A model generated the notes under the pieces. The model was not told the origin of the DNA. It made no database searches and saw nothing but the letters and a program-made list of their open reading frames with translations. From UMGS1994 sp944386155 (lineage in GTDB: Bacteria; Bacillota; Clostridia; TANB77; CAG-508), in contig OZ006973.1 in the NCBI GenBank assembly GCA_963931085.1, positions 558,001 to 622,000 on the forward strand: a stretch of 64,000 nt of DNA, written 5' to 3'. This document shows, piece by piece, positions 1 through 8,103 of this stretch (its first letter is position 1; each line of letters opens with the position of its first letter). Both the position numbers and the translations under genes were made by a program.

Positions 1-17
1 AAGGAGGAAAACTGATT

Positions 18-386
18 ATGGTACAGCAACAAAGTAGATTAAAAGTTGCCGATAACACTGGTGCAAAAGAATTAATGTGTATCAGATGTTTAGGTGGTTC
101 ACATAGAAAATATGCTGAAATAGGTGACATTATAATTGCTTCTGTTAAAAGTGCTACACCAGGTGGTGTTGTAAAAAAAGGAGAAGTTGTTAAAGCTGTT
201 GTAGTTAGAAGCAAAAAAGGTGTTAGAAGAGCAGATGGTTCTTATTTAAAATTTGATGAAAATGCAGCTGTTATTATACGTGATGATGGAACTCCAAGAG
301 GAACTCGTATATTTGGACCAGTAGCAAGAGAATTAAGAGAAAAAGATTACATGAAGATCTTATCTTTAGCACCAGAAGTTCTTTAA
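18..386 (+). CDS. rplN: 50S ribosomal protein L14
   Basis: Full-length 122-residue L14, a large-subunit protein at the 30S/50S interface. Family features are visible: the N-terminal TGAKELMCIRCLGG segment and the C-terminal RIFGPVARELR segment. An AAGGAGG ribosome-binding site sits at the very start of the window, nine bases before the ATG. It is the first complete gene of a co-directional ribosomal run that continues through rplX and rplE; upstream genes (rpsQ, rpmC) presumably lie outside the window. Confidence 0.98.
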   Translation: MVQQQSRLKVADNTGAKELMCIRCLGGSHRKYAEIGDIIIASVKSATPGGVVKKGEVVKAVVVRSKKGVRRADGSYLKFDENAAVIIRDDGTPRGTRIFGPVARELREKDYMKILSLAPEVL

Positions 387-447
387 TAATAAAATTAAGA
401 AACAGAAATTATATATGAATCTTAAAATAAAGAGGTGAAAATAAAGA

Positions 448-759
448 ATGAAAATAAAAAAAGGTGATACAGTTAAGGTTTTATCAGGAAATGATAAAGG
501 AAAAACTGGAGAAGTTATTGAAGTAATACCTAAAACTGAAAAAGTTATAGTTAAAGGTGTTAACGTAAGAAAAAAACACGTAAAACCTAGAAAACAAGGT
601 GAAGAAGGTGGAATCATATCTGTAGAATGTGCTATACATAGCAGTAAAGTTAATGTAGTTTGCCCAAAATGTGGTAAAGTTACAAAAGTAGGATATGAAT
701 TAGATAAAGACGGAAATAAAGTACGTGTATGTAAAAAATGTAACGCAAAATTAAACTAG
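448..759 (+). CDS. rplX: 50S ribosomal protein L24, zinc-ribbon form
   Basis: L24 is an assembly-initiating protein of the large subunit. The KOW-type start (KGDTVKVLSGNDKGKTGEV) is at residues 5-23, and the middle VNVRKKHVKP segment is typical. The C-terminal third holds a four-cysteine ribbon (CPKC near residue 73 and CKKC near residue 96), so this is the zinc-binding C+ form. The 103-residue length is normal. It follows rplN by 61 bases and has an AGAGGTG ribosome-binding site. Confidence 0.97.
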   Translation: MKIKKGDTVKVLSGNDKGKTGEVIEVIPKTEKVIVKGVNVRKKHVKPRKQGEEGGIISVECAIHSSKVNVVCPKCGKVTKVGYELDKDGNKVRVCKKCNAKLN

Positions 760-785
760 TTAGTGAAAGGAGGAAATAAATCCAA

Positions 786-1325
786 ATGGAAAAGTTAAGA
801 GAAGTTTACAAAAATGAAGTAGTTCCAGAAATGATGAAAAAATTCGAATATAAATCTGTTATGGAAGTACCAAAATTAGAAAAAATAGTTATAAATATTG
901 GATTAGGAGATTTAAAAGATAATCCAAAAGCTTTAGATAATGCTATGAACGATTTACAAATCATTACTGGACAAAAACCAGTTGAAACAAAAGCGAAAAA
1001 ATCTATTGCAGCATTTAAATTAAGAGAAGGTGCTAAAATAGGATGCAAAGTTACTTTAAGAGCTGGAAAAATGTATGACTTTGCTTACAAATTATTCAAT
1101 GTAGCATTACCAAGAGTAAGAGATTTCAGAGGAGTTTCAGCTAACTCATTTGATGGAAGAGGAAATTACTCAATGGGTATTAAAGAACAATTAATATTCC
1201 CAGAAATCGAATATGATAAAATCGATAAAATAAGAGGTATGGATATAATTTTCGTAACAACAGCTGAAACTGATGAAGAAGCTAGAGAATTATTAAGATT
1301 ATTAGGAATGCCTTTTAAAGCATAG
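786..1325 (+). CDS. rplE: 50S ribosomal protein L5
   Basis: 179 residues, the usual bacterial L5 length. L5 binds 5S rRNA in the central protuberance. Recognisable segments include VPKLEKIVINIGLGD near residue 28, TGQKPVETKAKKSIA in the first half and the RDFRGVS and GNYSMGIKEQLIFPEI motifs in the second. An AAGGAGG site precedes the ATG, and the gene sits in the standard rplX-rplE-rpsN order. Confidence 0.98.
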   Translation: MEKLREVYKNEVVPEMMKKFEYKSVMEVPKLEKIVINIGLGDLKDNPKALDNAMNDLQIITGQKPVETKAKKSIAAFKLREGAKIGCKVTLRAGKMYDFAYKLFNVALPRVRDFRGVSANSFDGRGNYSMGIKEQLIFPEIEYDKIDKIRGMDIIFVTTAETDEEARELLRLLGMPFKA

Positions 1326-1360
1326 AAAATAACCTTTTAAAGAAGGAGGATTAAAGTATA

Positions 1361-1546
1361 ATGGCTAAAAAATCATTAAAAGTAAAATGTGCCAAAGAAC
1401 AAAAATACAAAACAAGAGAATATAACAGATGTAAAATATGTGGAAGACCACATGCTTATATCAGAAAATATGGAATATGCCGTGTATGCTTTAGAGAATT
1501 AGCTCATAAAGGAGAAATTCCAGGAGTTAAAAAAGCAAGCTGGTAA
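1361..1546 (+). CDS. rpsZ: 30S ribosomal protein S14, type Z (zinc)
   Basis: A 61-residue short S14 with two CxxC pairs (CKIC near residue 24 and CRVC near residue 40), the zinc-binding type typical of Firmicutes. It contacts 16S rRNA in the head of the small subunit. RARE-type ends are replaced by the expected short C-terminus ending in KKASW. AAGGAGG precedes the ATG. It lies between rplE and rpsH as in most Gram-positives. Confidence 0.97.
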   Translation: MAKKSLKVKCAKEQKYKTREYNRCKICGRPHAYIRKYGICRVCFRELAHKGEIPGVKKASW

Positions 1547-1584
1547 TAAAAATTTAAAATAGGAAAAAAGGAGGGTAAAAACAA

Positions 1585-1983
1585 GTGAATACAACAGACC
1601 CAATTGCAGATATGTTAACAAGAATAAGAAATGCAAATAGTTCAAAATTCAAAACAGTTGATATTCCTGCATCTAATATGAAAATAGCTATAGCTAAAAC
1701 ATTATTAGAAGAAGGATATGTTAAAGAAGTTGAAGAAATAAAAAATGAGACTCAAGGTATAATAAGAATTACTTTAAAATACGATGAAAAAGGTAATAAA
1801 GTAATTTCTGGATTAAAAAGAATTAGTAGACCAGGTTTAAGAATATATGCATCAAAAGATGAATTACCTAAAGTATTAAATGGTTTAGGTATTGCTTTAA
1901 TATCTACATCAAAAGGTATAGTTACAGATAAAAAAGCTAGAGAATTAGGTGTAGGTGGAGAAGTTTTAGCATATGTTTGGTAA
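1585..1983 (+). CDS. rpsH: 30S ribosomal protein S8
   Basis: 132 residues, normal for S8, a primary 16S-binding protein. It begins on GTG: AAGGAGGG lies ten bases upstream and the next residues NTTDPIADMLTRIRNA are the canonical S8 N-terminus. The C-terminus GIVTDKKARELGVGGEVLAYVW is also typical. In other bacteria S8 represses the spc operon; nothing in this sequence shows whether that holds here. Confidence 0.98.
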   Translation: MNTTDPIADMLTRIRNANSSKFKTVDIPASNMKIAIAKTLLEEGYVKEVEEIKNETQGIIRITLKYDEKGNKVISGLKRISRPGLRIYASKDELPKVLNGLGIALISTSKGIVTDKKARELGVGGEVLAYVW

Positions 1984-2050
1984 TTAATTCTTAGTTAGTA
2001 GATAATTAAGACAATATAGAAAACATTTTAAAGAAGGAGGAAAACTTAAA

Positions 2051-2590
2051 ATGTCAAGAATAGGAAACTTACCTATTACAATAGCAAATGGAGTTGAAGT
2101 AAAAGTAGACGGACAAAAAGTTACTGTAAAAGGACCTAAAGGAACATTAGAAAGAGAAATTCACAAAAATATAAAAGTTACAGTAGATAATGGAACTGTT
2201 AAAGTTGAAAGAATTAATGACGAGCCAGCTAATAAAAGTTTACATGGATTAACTAGAACTTTAATTAGCAACATGATCAAAGGAACATCAGAAGAATTTA
2301 CTAGAAAATTAGAAGTAAATGGTGTTGGTTATAGAGCTCAAAAACAAGGAAAGAAATTAGTTCTTCATTTAGGTTACTCACATCCAGTAGAAATGGAAGA
2401 ACCAGAAGGAATTACTTTTGAAGTACCAAATCCAAATGAAATTATTGTAAAAGGAATTGATAAAGAAAAAGTAGGACAAATGGCAGCTGTTATCAGAACA
2501 AAGAGACCACCTGAAGTTTATAGAGGTAAAGGTATTAAATACGCTGAAGAAGTTATCAGACGTAAAGAAGGTAAAGCTGGTAAAAAATAA
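2051..2590 (+). CDS. rplF: 50S ribosomal protein L6
   Basis: 179 residues with the normal L6 two-domain build. MSRIGNLPI at the N-terminus and the conserved GVGYRAQKQGKKLVLHLGYSHPV stretch around residues 92-114 identify it, as does the C-terminal rRNA-binding KRPPEVYRGKGIKY segment. L6 sits near the factor-binding site and the sarcin-ricin loop. The gene has a good AAGGAGG site and follows rpsH by 67 bases. Confidence 0.98.
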   Translation: MSRIGNLPITIANGVEVKVDGQKVTVKGPKGTLEREIHKNIKVTVDNGTVKVERINDEPANKSLHGLTRTLISNMIKGTSEEFTRKLEVNGVGYRAQKQGKKLVLHLGYSHPVEMEEPEGITFEVPNPNEIIVKGIDKEKVGQMAAVIRTKRPPEVYRGKGIKYAEEVIRRKEGKAGKK

Positions 2591-2631
2591 AATCTAAAAT
2601 AAATTAGAAAGATTTTAGAAAGGAGTAAAAG

Positions 2632-2991
2632 ATGATTACTAAAATAGATAGAAAAGCTGAAAGAGTTAGAAGACATAAAAGAGTTCGTAATAAAATAAGT
2701 GGTACTGCTGAATGCCCAAGATTAAGTGTATTCAGAAGTAATACTAATTTATATGTTCAAGTAATTGATGATGAAAATCAAGTTACTTTAGTTAGTGCTT
2801 CAACATTAGATAAAGAAGTTAAAACTAAAAAAGCTAATAAAGAAGCTGCTAAAGAATTAGGAACTTTAATAGCTAAAAAAGCTAAAGCTAAAAAAATCGA
2901 AACAGTAGTATTCGATAGAGGTGGATATGTATACCACGGTGTAGTTAAAGAATTAGCTGATGCTGCAAGAGAAGGCGGACTAAAATTTTAA
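2632..2991 (+). CDS. rplR: 50S ribosomal protein L18
   Basis: 119-residue L18, which binds 5S rRNA together with L5. Basic N-terminus (KAERVRRHKRVRNKI), the RLSVFRSNTNLYVQVIDD strand and the C-terminal VVFDRGGYVYHGVVKELADAAREGGLKF block are all present. The gene begins ATG after AGAAAGGAG and sits in the standard rplF-rplR-rpsE order. Confidence 0.98.
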   Translation: MITKIDRKAERVRRHKRVRNKISGTAECPRLSVFRSNTNLYVQVIDDENQVTLVSASTLDKEVKTKKANKEAAKELGTLIAKKAKAKKIETVVFDRGGYVYHGVVKELADAAREGGLKF

Positions 2992-3046
2992 TAGAAATAA
3001 AATAGAATAAAATTCTAAACATATAAGGAAGGAGAAACTAAAACTC

Positions 3047-3535
3047 ATGGAAGATAAAACTTTAGAATTAAAAGAAAAAGTAGTTGCTATAAACAGAGTT
3101 GCTAAAGTTGTTAAAGGTGGTAGAACTTTTAGATTTAGTGCTGTTGTTGTAGTTGGAGACGGAAATGGTCATGTTGGAGTTGGAAATGGAAAAGCTGCTG
3201 AAGTTCCAGATGCTATCAGAAAAGCTATTGATGAAGCTAAAAAGAATTTAGTAGAAGTTCCAATCGTTGGAACAACAATTCCTCATGAATATACAGGAAA
3301 ATTTGGTGCTGCAACTGTTATATTAAAACCAGGAAATGAAGGTTCTGGAGTTATAGCAGGTGGTAGTGTAAGACCAGTATTAGAGCTTGCTGGATATAGA
3401 GATATAAAAACTAAAGTTATTGGTACTAATAATCCAAGAAACGTTGTTTATGCAACAATAGAAGCTTTAAAGAGCATGGACACAATCCAAGAAGTTGCAA
3501 GAAAAAGAGGAAAAAAAGTATCAGAAATTTTATAA
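3047..3535 (+). CDS. rpsE: 30S ribosomal protein S5
   Basis: 162-residue S5, an accuracy and mRNA-helicase protein of the small subunit. The double-stranded-RNA-binding-like N-terminal domain (LKEKVVAINRVAKVVKGGR) is followed by the GNGHVGVGNGKAAEVP loop and the ribosomal S5 domain 2 with GSGVIAGGSVRPVLELAG. AAGGAAGGAG lies upstream. The next gene in nearly all spc operons, rpmD (L30), is not present downstream. Confidence 0.98.
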   Translation: MEDKTLELKEKVVAINRVAKVVKGGRTFRFSAVVVVGDGNGHVGVGNGKAAEVPDAIRKAIDEAKKNLVEVPIVGTTIPHEYTGKFGAATVILKPGNEGSGVIAGGSVRPVLELAGYRDIKTKVIGTNNPRNVVYATIEALKSMDTIQEVARKRGKKVSEIL

Positions 3536-3634
3536 TTTATTAAAATATACTAGCAAAAAAATATAAATTATGATTAAATAATAATTGTAATTTTCAAATT
3601 GAATAAAGAGTCGTTTAACAAGGAGGTGCAAAGA

Positions 3635-4069
3635 ATGCAATTAGGTGAATTAAAGCCAGCAGTAAAGAAAGTTGCAAGAAGAAGAGTAGGACGTGGAATG
3701 GGTTCAGGACTTGGAAAAACTTCTGGAAAAGGTCACAAAGGTCAAAAAGCTAGATCTGGTGGCGGAGTTAGAAGAGGTTTTGAAGGAGGTCAAACACCTT
3801 TATATAGAAGATTACCAAAAAGAGGATTTAATAATATTCATGCTAAAAACTTTACAGAAGTAACTTTAACAATGCTTAATAAATCAGAAGCTAAAGAAGT
3901 TACAGCTGAAAGCTTACTTGCAGAAGGTATTATAGGAAAAATAAATGATGGTATAGTTGTTCTTGGAACAGGTACTTTAGAGAAAAAACTAACTGTTAAG
4001 GCAAAGAGATTTACTAAAACAGCTGCAGAAAAAATAGAAGCTGCAGGTGGAAAGATAGAGGTGATTTAG
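3635..4069 (+). CDS. rplO: 50S ribosomal protein L15
   Basis: 144 residues from the ATG at 3635. An in-frame TTG exists at 3599, but AAGGAGGTG at 3620-3628 directly precedes the 3635 ATG, and MQLGELKPAVKK is the usual L15 start, so 3635 is chosen. The glycine- and basic-rich VGRGMGSGLGKTSGKGHKGQ segment is diagnostic. The 99-base gap to rpsE contains no L30 reading frame. The stop codon directly abuts the secY start. Confidence 0.97.
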   Translation: MQLGELKPAVKKVARRRVGRGMGSGLGKTSGKGHKGQKARSGGGVRRGFEGGQTPLYRRLPKRGFNNIHAKNFTEVTLTMLNKSEAKEVTAESLLAEGIIGKINDGIVVLGTGTLEKKLTVKAKRFTKTAAEKIEAAGGKIEVI

Positions 4070-5395
4070 TTGTTAAACACTATAAAAAACTCACTTAAAA
4101 ACCCAGATATAAGAAAAAGAATTCTATATACACTATTATTAATTGTAGTATTTAGATTTGGATGTTATATAATTGTTCCAGGAGTTGATTCTGCAATGCT
4201 TGCTGAGCAGCTTGCAAATTCAACTGGAACATTAACTGGTTTAATTAACACAATATCAGGTGGTGCTTTTTCAAAATTATCAGTATTTGCTATGTCTGTA
4301 ACACCATATATTACAGCTTCAATTATTCTACAATTATTAGCAATGATAGTTCCATCTTTAGAAAAACTAGTTAAAGATGGTGGAGAAAGCGGAAGACAAA
4401 AAATGAATAAATACACTAAAATTTTAACTATAGTTTTAGCTGCAGTTGAAGCTTTAGGTATTTATATTTCATATAGTAGTAGCTACAGTGATGTATTTAT
4501 TAATCCAGGACTAAGAACAGGTATGATATTTGTACTTTCTTTAGTAGCTGGTACATCAGTATTAATGTGGCTTGGAGATCAAATTACAGGTAAAGGTATT
4601 GGAAATGGAATATCTATGTTAATATTTGTAGGTATAATATCAAGAATACCAGATGGAGCATTAACACTATTTAATTTAGCTTTCAATCCATTTTCAACAA
4701 CAAACTTCCTAATTGCTTTAGCAATTTTACTTGGAGCAATATTATTAATTTCAGGAGTTGTATTTGTACAACAAGCTGAAAGAAGAGTTCCTGTACAATA
4801 TGCTAAAAAAGTTGTTGGAAGAAAAATGTATGGTGGTCAAAACACACATATTCCATTAAAACTTGCTATGGCAGGTGTAATGCCAATAATTTTTGCATCA
4901 TCATTCATGACATTGCCAGCAATGCTTATCCAAATATTTAATCCACAAGCAATTGGTGGAACAGGATTTTGGGCAGGTTTATATCAATTTTCTATTGCAA
5001 CTTCAACATCTGCAGGAGTTGGAGTTGGATATTCAATAGCAAATGCGATTATATATTTATTATTAATTGTTGGATTTACATTTTTCTATACATTTGCTAC
5101 ATTCAATCCAGCAGAAGTATCAGTAAATATTAAGAAAAACGGTGGATTTATTCCAGGAATTAGAGCTGGAAAGCCAACAACAGATTATTTATCATCAATA
5201 ATCACAAAATTAACATTGTTTGGTGGATTTTTCTTAAGTTTAATTGCTATACTTCCAATGCTAATGAGATTTACTCCAATAGATATAACTTTTGGAGGAA
5301 CATCAATTCTTATCTTAGTTGGTGTAGCACTAGAAACAATGCAACAATTAGAGTCTAGATTAGTAATGAGACACTATAAAGGATTCTTAGAATAA
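4070..5395 (+). CDS. secY: Preprotein translocase subunit SecY
   Basis: 441 residues with about ten hydrophobic segments, the central channel of the Sec translocon in the cytoplasmic membrane. Visible signatures include the N-terminal NPDIRKRILYTLLL, the VTPYITASIILQLL segment, the GQNTHIPLKLAMAGVMPIIFA region and ESRLVMRHYKGFL at the C-terminus. The start is TTG, immediately after the rplO stop, with AGAGGTGAT upstream inside rplO; this suggests translational coupling. SecY follows rplO in most bacterial spc operons. Confidence 0.97.
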   Translation: MLNTIKNSLKNPDIRKRILYTLLLIVVFRFGCYIIVPGVDSAMLAEQLANSTGTLTGLINTISGGAFSKLSVFAMSVTPYITASIILQLLAMIVPSLEKLVKDGGESGRQKMNKYTKILTIVLAAVEALGIYISYSSSYSDVFINPGLRTGMIFVLSLVAGTSVLMWLGDQITGKGIGNGISMLIFVGIISRIPDGALTLFNLAFNPFSTTNFLIALAILLGAILLISGVVFVQQAERRVPVQYAKKVVGRKMYGGQNTHIPLKLAMAGVMPIIFASSFMTLPAMLIQIFNPQAIGGTGFWAGLYQFSIATSTSAGVGVGYSIANAIIYLLLIVGFTFFYTFATFNPAEVSVNIKKNGGFIPGIRAGKPTTDYLSSIITKLTLFGGFFLSLIAILPMLMRFTPIDITFGGTSILILVGVALETMQQLESRLVMRHYKGFLE

Positions 5396-5429
5396 AAATA
5401 ATAAATGATATAAATTATAAATAATTAAC

Positions 5430-5461
5430 CATATAGGGGCGGAAAAACTCTGCCCCATATG
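5430..5461 (+). promoter_or_regulatory. Stem-loop between secY and adk
   Basis: Inverted repeat with arms CATATAGGGGC and GCCCCATATG, pairing except for one bulged A. No U-tract follows directly, so this is not a canonical terminator; it may be a leader, processing site or weak attenuator for adk. A similar GGGG/CCCC hairpin preceded by TTAACCATAT occurs before rpsM. Confidence 0.6.
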
Positions 5462-5579
5462 TGTGTTATAAAAGAAAAAAGTAAAGATATACATATAATA
5501 TATTTTTTTCTAAGTAATTATAAAAAATATAATTATTAATTATTTAGAAAATAATATATAAAATAGGAGTGATTTTTTT

Positions 5580-6251
5580 ATGGTAATTATAATGCTAGGA
5601 GCACCTGGAGTAGGAAAAGGAACAGTTGCAGGAATTCTTACAGAAAAACTTGGAATTCCTCAAGTATCTAGTGGAGATATTTTTAGAAAAGCAATGGCAG
5701 AAAAAACTGAACTAGGAGAAAAAGTAGAAGAATATATGACAAAAGGAGAACTAGTTCCAGACGATTTAACTATTAAAGTTATTGAAGAAAGACTATTAGA
5801 GCCAGATTTAAAATCTGGAGCAATTTTAGATGGATTCCCAAGAACAAAAGTACAAGCTGAAAAATTAGACGAATTTTTAAAAGAACAAAATAAGAAAATA
5901 GATATGGTTGTAGATTTAACTTCACCAGAAGAAGAAATACTAGACAGAATAGTAAATAGAAGAATTTGTTCAAATCAAAATTGTAAAGCAGTTTATAATA
6001 TTAAGCTAAAGAAACCTAAAGTTGAAGGTATTTGTGATAAATGCGGATCAAAACTTTATCAAAGAGAAGATGACACAGTAGAAAAAGTTAAAAATAGAAT
6101 TAAAGTTTATGAAGCTCAAACAAAACCTTTAGAAGAATATTATGAAAATACTAAAGTTTTATATAGAATCACTATTAGTCAAAAGATAAATAAAATGGCA
6201 AAAGAAGCAGCAGAAGAAATAGTAGAATATTTAAATAATAAGGGAGAATAG
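5580..6251 (+). CDS. adk: Adenylate kinase, zinc-lid type
   Basis: 223 residues. Adenylate kinase interconverts ATP + AMP and 2 ADP in the cytoplasm. Walker A is GAPGVGKGT at residues 7-15, the AMP site contains SGDIFR and DGFPRT, and the lid has four zinc cysteines (CSNQNC and CDKC pairs, residues about 130-156). The start is ATG with AGGAGTG about 8 bases upstream. The secY-adk-map order is the standard one, though the 184-base gap with a stem-loop suggests separate control. Confidence 0.97.
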   Translation: MVIIMLGAPGVGKGTVAGILTEKLGIPQVSSGDIFRKAMAEKTELGEKVEEYMTKGELVPDDLTIKVIEERLLEPDLKSGAILDGFPRTKVQAEKLDEFLKEQNKKIDMVVDLTSPEEEILDRIVNRRICSNQNCKAVYNIKLKKPKVEGICDKCGSKLYQREDDTVEKVKNRIKVYEAQTKPLEEYYENTKVLYRITISQKINKMAKEAAEEIVEYLNNKGE

Positions 6252-6254
6252 ATA

Positions 6255-7029
6255 ATGGTTAGTATTAAATCAAAAAGAGAAATTGAACTTATGAGAGAAC
6301 CATGTAAAATAGTAGCACAGACACATGAGCTTTTAAAAAAGTCTATTAGACCTCGGAATTTCAACTTTAGAATTAGATAAAATTGCAGAAGATTTTATAA
6401 GAAGTAAGGGAGCAATTCCTTCAGAAAAAGGATATCCAAGTGGAATAGAAGGAGTTATGGATTTTCCAGGAAGTATATGTGCATCTATAAATGATGAAGT
6501 AATACATGGGATTCCTTCAAAAAGAGCAATCTTAAAAGAAGGAGATATTATAAGTTTTGATTTAACTGTATATAAAAATGGATTTCATGGAGATGCTGCA
6601 AGAACTTATATTGTTGGAAAATCAAATTCTAAAGAAGATGAAAAATTAGTAGAAGTTACTAAACAATCATTTTTCGAAGGTTTAAAATATGCTAAAAAAG
6701 GCAATAGAGTTGGAGATATTTCAAATGCAATATATGAATATGTTACTAAGAATGGATTTAGTGTGCTTAGAGAATTCCAAGGTCATGGAATTGGAAGAGA
6801 AATGCATGAAGATCCAGGCGTTCCAAACTATGGGAAACCTGGTCGTGGAATGAGACTTATGCCGGGAATGACAATATGTATAGAACCTATGGTTATAGCA
6901 GGAAGGCCTGATATTTTAGAACTAGATGATGGTTGGACAATAATATCAGAAGATGGTACAAATTCAGCTCATTATGAAAATACAATTTTAATTACAGAAA
7001 AAGAACCAGAAATATTGACATTAATTTAA
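6255..7029 (+). CDS. map: Methionine aminopeptidase, needs a +1 frameshift at CCT-CGG-A
   Basis: Type I methionine aminopeptidase, which removes the initiator methionine and is normally essential. The frame from the ATG at 6255 (three bases after the adk stop) gives 33 residues ending KKSIRP, then CGG (6354-6356) and a stop eight codons later. Skipping the C at 6354 resumes at GGA with GISTLELDKIAEDF, the expected continuation, and runs to 7029, about 257 residues in all, the family length. Metal ligands are present in the second part: two Asp in SFDLTVYKNGFHGDAART, His in FQGHGIGREMHEDP, Glu in CIEPMV and Glu in SAHYENTI. The same C insertion before GG occurs in recD2 and a GT51 gene. Either programmed/tolerated recoding or an error; I favour recoding. 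Confidence 0.9.
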
Positions 7030-7099
7030 AAATGATGTATACTATACTAGCTTATTATTTTATGGCTTTAGAAAAATTTAAATCTAAGGAGGAAGAAAA

Positions 7100-7318
7100 T
7101 TGTCAAAAGAAGATGTAATCGAAGTAGAAGGTACTGTAGTTGAAGCATTACCAAATACAAATTTTAAAGTTGAACTAGAAAATGGACACCAAGTATTAGC
7201 TCATATTTCTGGTAAACTAAGAATGAACTATATTAAAATATTACCAGGTGACAAAGTTAAATTAGAACTTTCACCATATGATTTAAATAAAGGAAGAATT
7301 ATTTGGAGAGCAAAATAA
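7100..7318 (+). CDS. infA: Translation initiation factor IF-1
   Basis: 72-residue IF-1, an OB-fold protein that binds the 30S A site during initiation. It starts on TTG (SKEDVIEVEGTVVEALPN follows) with AAGGAGGAA upstream; no in-frame ATG lies nearby. The MNYIKILPGDKVKLELSPYDLNKGRI block is diagnostic. Position between map and rpmJ is canonical. Confidence 0.97.
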   Translation: MSKEDVIEVEGTVVEALPNTNFKVELENGHQVLAHISGKLRMNYIKILPGDKVKLELSPYDLNKGRIIWRAK

Positions 7319-7397
7319 TAAGATATTGATTTAATAATAAGTAAATTATAAAATAATTTTATACAAATATATATTATAACAAAAAGAGGTGAAAAAA

Positions 7398-7511
7398 ATG
7401 AAGGTAAGACCATCAGTAAAGAAAATCTGTGAAAAATGTAAAATAATTAAAAGAAAAGGTGTTATCAGAGTAATCTGTGAAAACCCAAAACATAAACAAA
7501 GACAAGGTTAA
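7398..7511 (+). CDS. rpmJ: 50S ribosomal protein L36
   Basis: 37 residues: MKVRPSVKKICEKCKIIKR then VICENPKHKQRQG. The three Cys and one His of the zinc-binding L36 are all present (C11, C14, C27, H32). AAGAGGTG precedes the ATG by seven bases. Sits between infA and rpsM as usual. Confidence 0.97.
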   Translation: MKVRPSVKKICEKCKIIKRKGVIRVICENPKHKQRQG

Positions 7512-7526
7512 TTGTTAACCATATGA

Positions 7527-7606
7527 GGGGTACTAGTATTAGTAGCCCCAAAAATCATGTTAATAATGTAAAAATAGGTGCGGCTGATTTTTTCTATTTT
7601 TACATT
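7527..7606 (+). promoter_or_regulatory. Two stem-loops in the rpmJ-rpsM gap (candidate alpha-operon leader)
   Basis: The 183-base gap before rpsM holds two hairpins. The first pairs GGGGTACTA with TAGTAGCCCC (7527-7549). The second has a 13-bp perfect stem, AATGTAAAAATAG with CTATTTTTACATT (7565-7606), around a 16-base loop. It stands where the S4-responsive leader of the alpha operon lies in enterobacteria. That it binds S4 is inference; a terminator/processing role is also possible. Confidence 0.6.
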
Positions 7607-7694
7607 TATTATATATACAATCCAGTTTAATTACATTTCGTTTATACTAATTAGACTATTAAAAAACAAAATTATTGTGGAGGTGCAAAAATTT

Positions 7695-8066
7695 ATGGCT
7701 CGTATAGCAGGAGTAGATTTACCTAGAGAAAAAAGAGTTGAGGTAGGACTAACTTATATTTATGGTATAGGTCTTTCAAGTTCTCAAAAAATACTTAAAG
7801 ATGCTGGAATAAATCCAGACACTAGAGTAAAAGATTTAACAGATGATGATGTTAACTTAATAAGAAAAGCAATGGAACACTATAAAGTTGAAGGTGACTT
7901 AAGAAGAGAAGTTGCTTTAAATATTAAAAGATTAACTGAAATTGGATGTTATAGAGGATTAAGACATAGAAGAGGATTACCAGTAAGAGGTCAAAGAACA
8001 AAAACTAATGCTCGTACTAGAAAAGGTCCTAGAAAAGTTGTAAGCAAAAGCAAAAAAACAGTTTAA
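7695..8066 (+). CDS. rpsM: 30S ribosomal protein S13
   Basis: 123 residues from the ATG at 7695, which follows GGAGGTG and gives the canonical MARIAGVDLPREKRVEVGLTYIYGIG start. The frame is open upstream to 7578 but that extension is hydrophobic, lies over the leader hairpin and has no family match. The C-terminal RGLRHRRGLPVRGQRTKTNARTRKGPR tail contacts P-site tRNA. First gene of the alpha operon. Confidence 0.97.
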   Translation: MARIAGVDLPREKRVEVGLTYIYGIGLSSSQKILKDAGINPDTRVKDLTDDDVNLIRKAMEHYKVEGDLRREVALNIKRLTEIGCYRGLRHRRGLPVRGQRTKTNARTRKGPRKVVSKSKKTV

Positions 8067-8103
8067 TTAATTTAGAAGATTTTAAAAGGAGGATAAGCTA
8101 GAT

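Noticed and set aside
366..617. Antisense frames opposite ribosomal and other genes
   Set aside because: They are low-complexity shadows of real coding sequence with no binding sites.
3536..3634. A very short L30 gene
   Set aside because: No frame of 50 or more codons and no L30-like residues exist in this gap.
6354..6356. Treating map, recD2 and the GT51 gene as pseudogenes
   Set aside because: All three keep full-length, motif-complete sequence after the break and share the identical T-CGG-G site. Independent decay would not give the same site three times.
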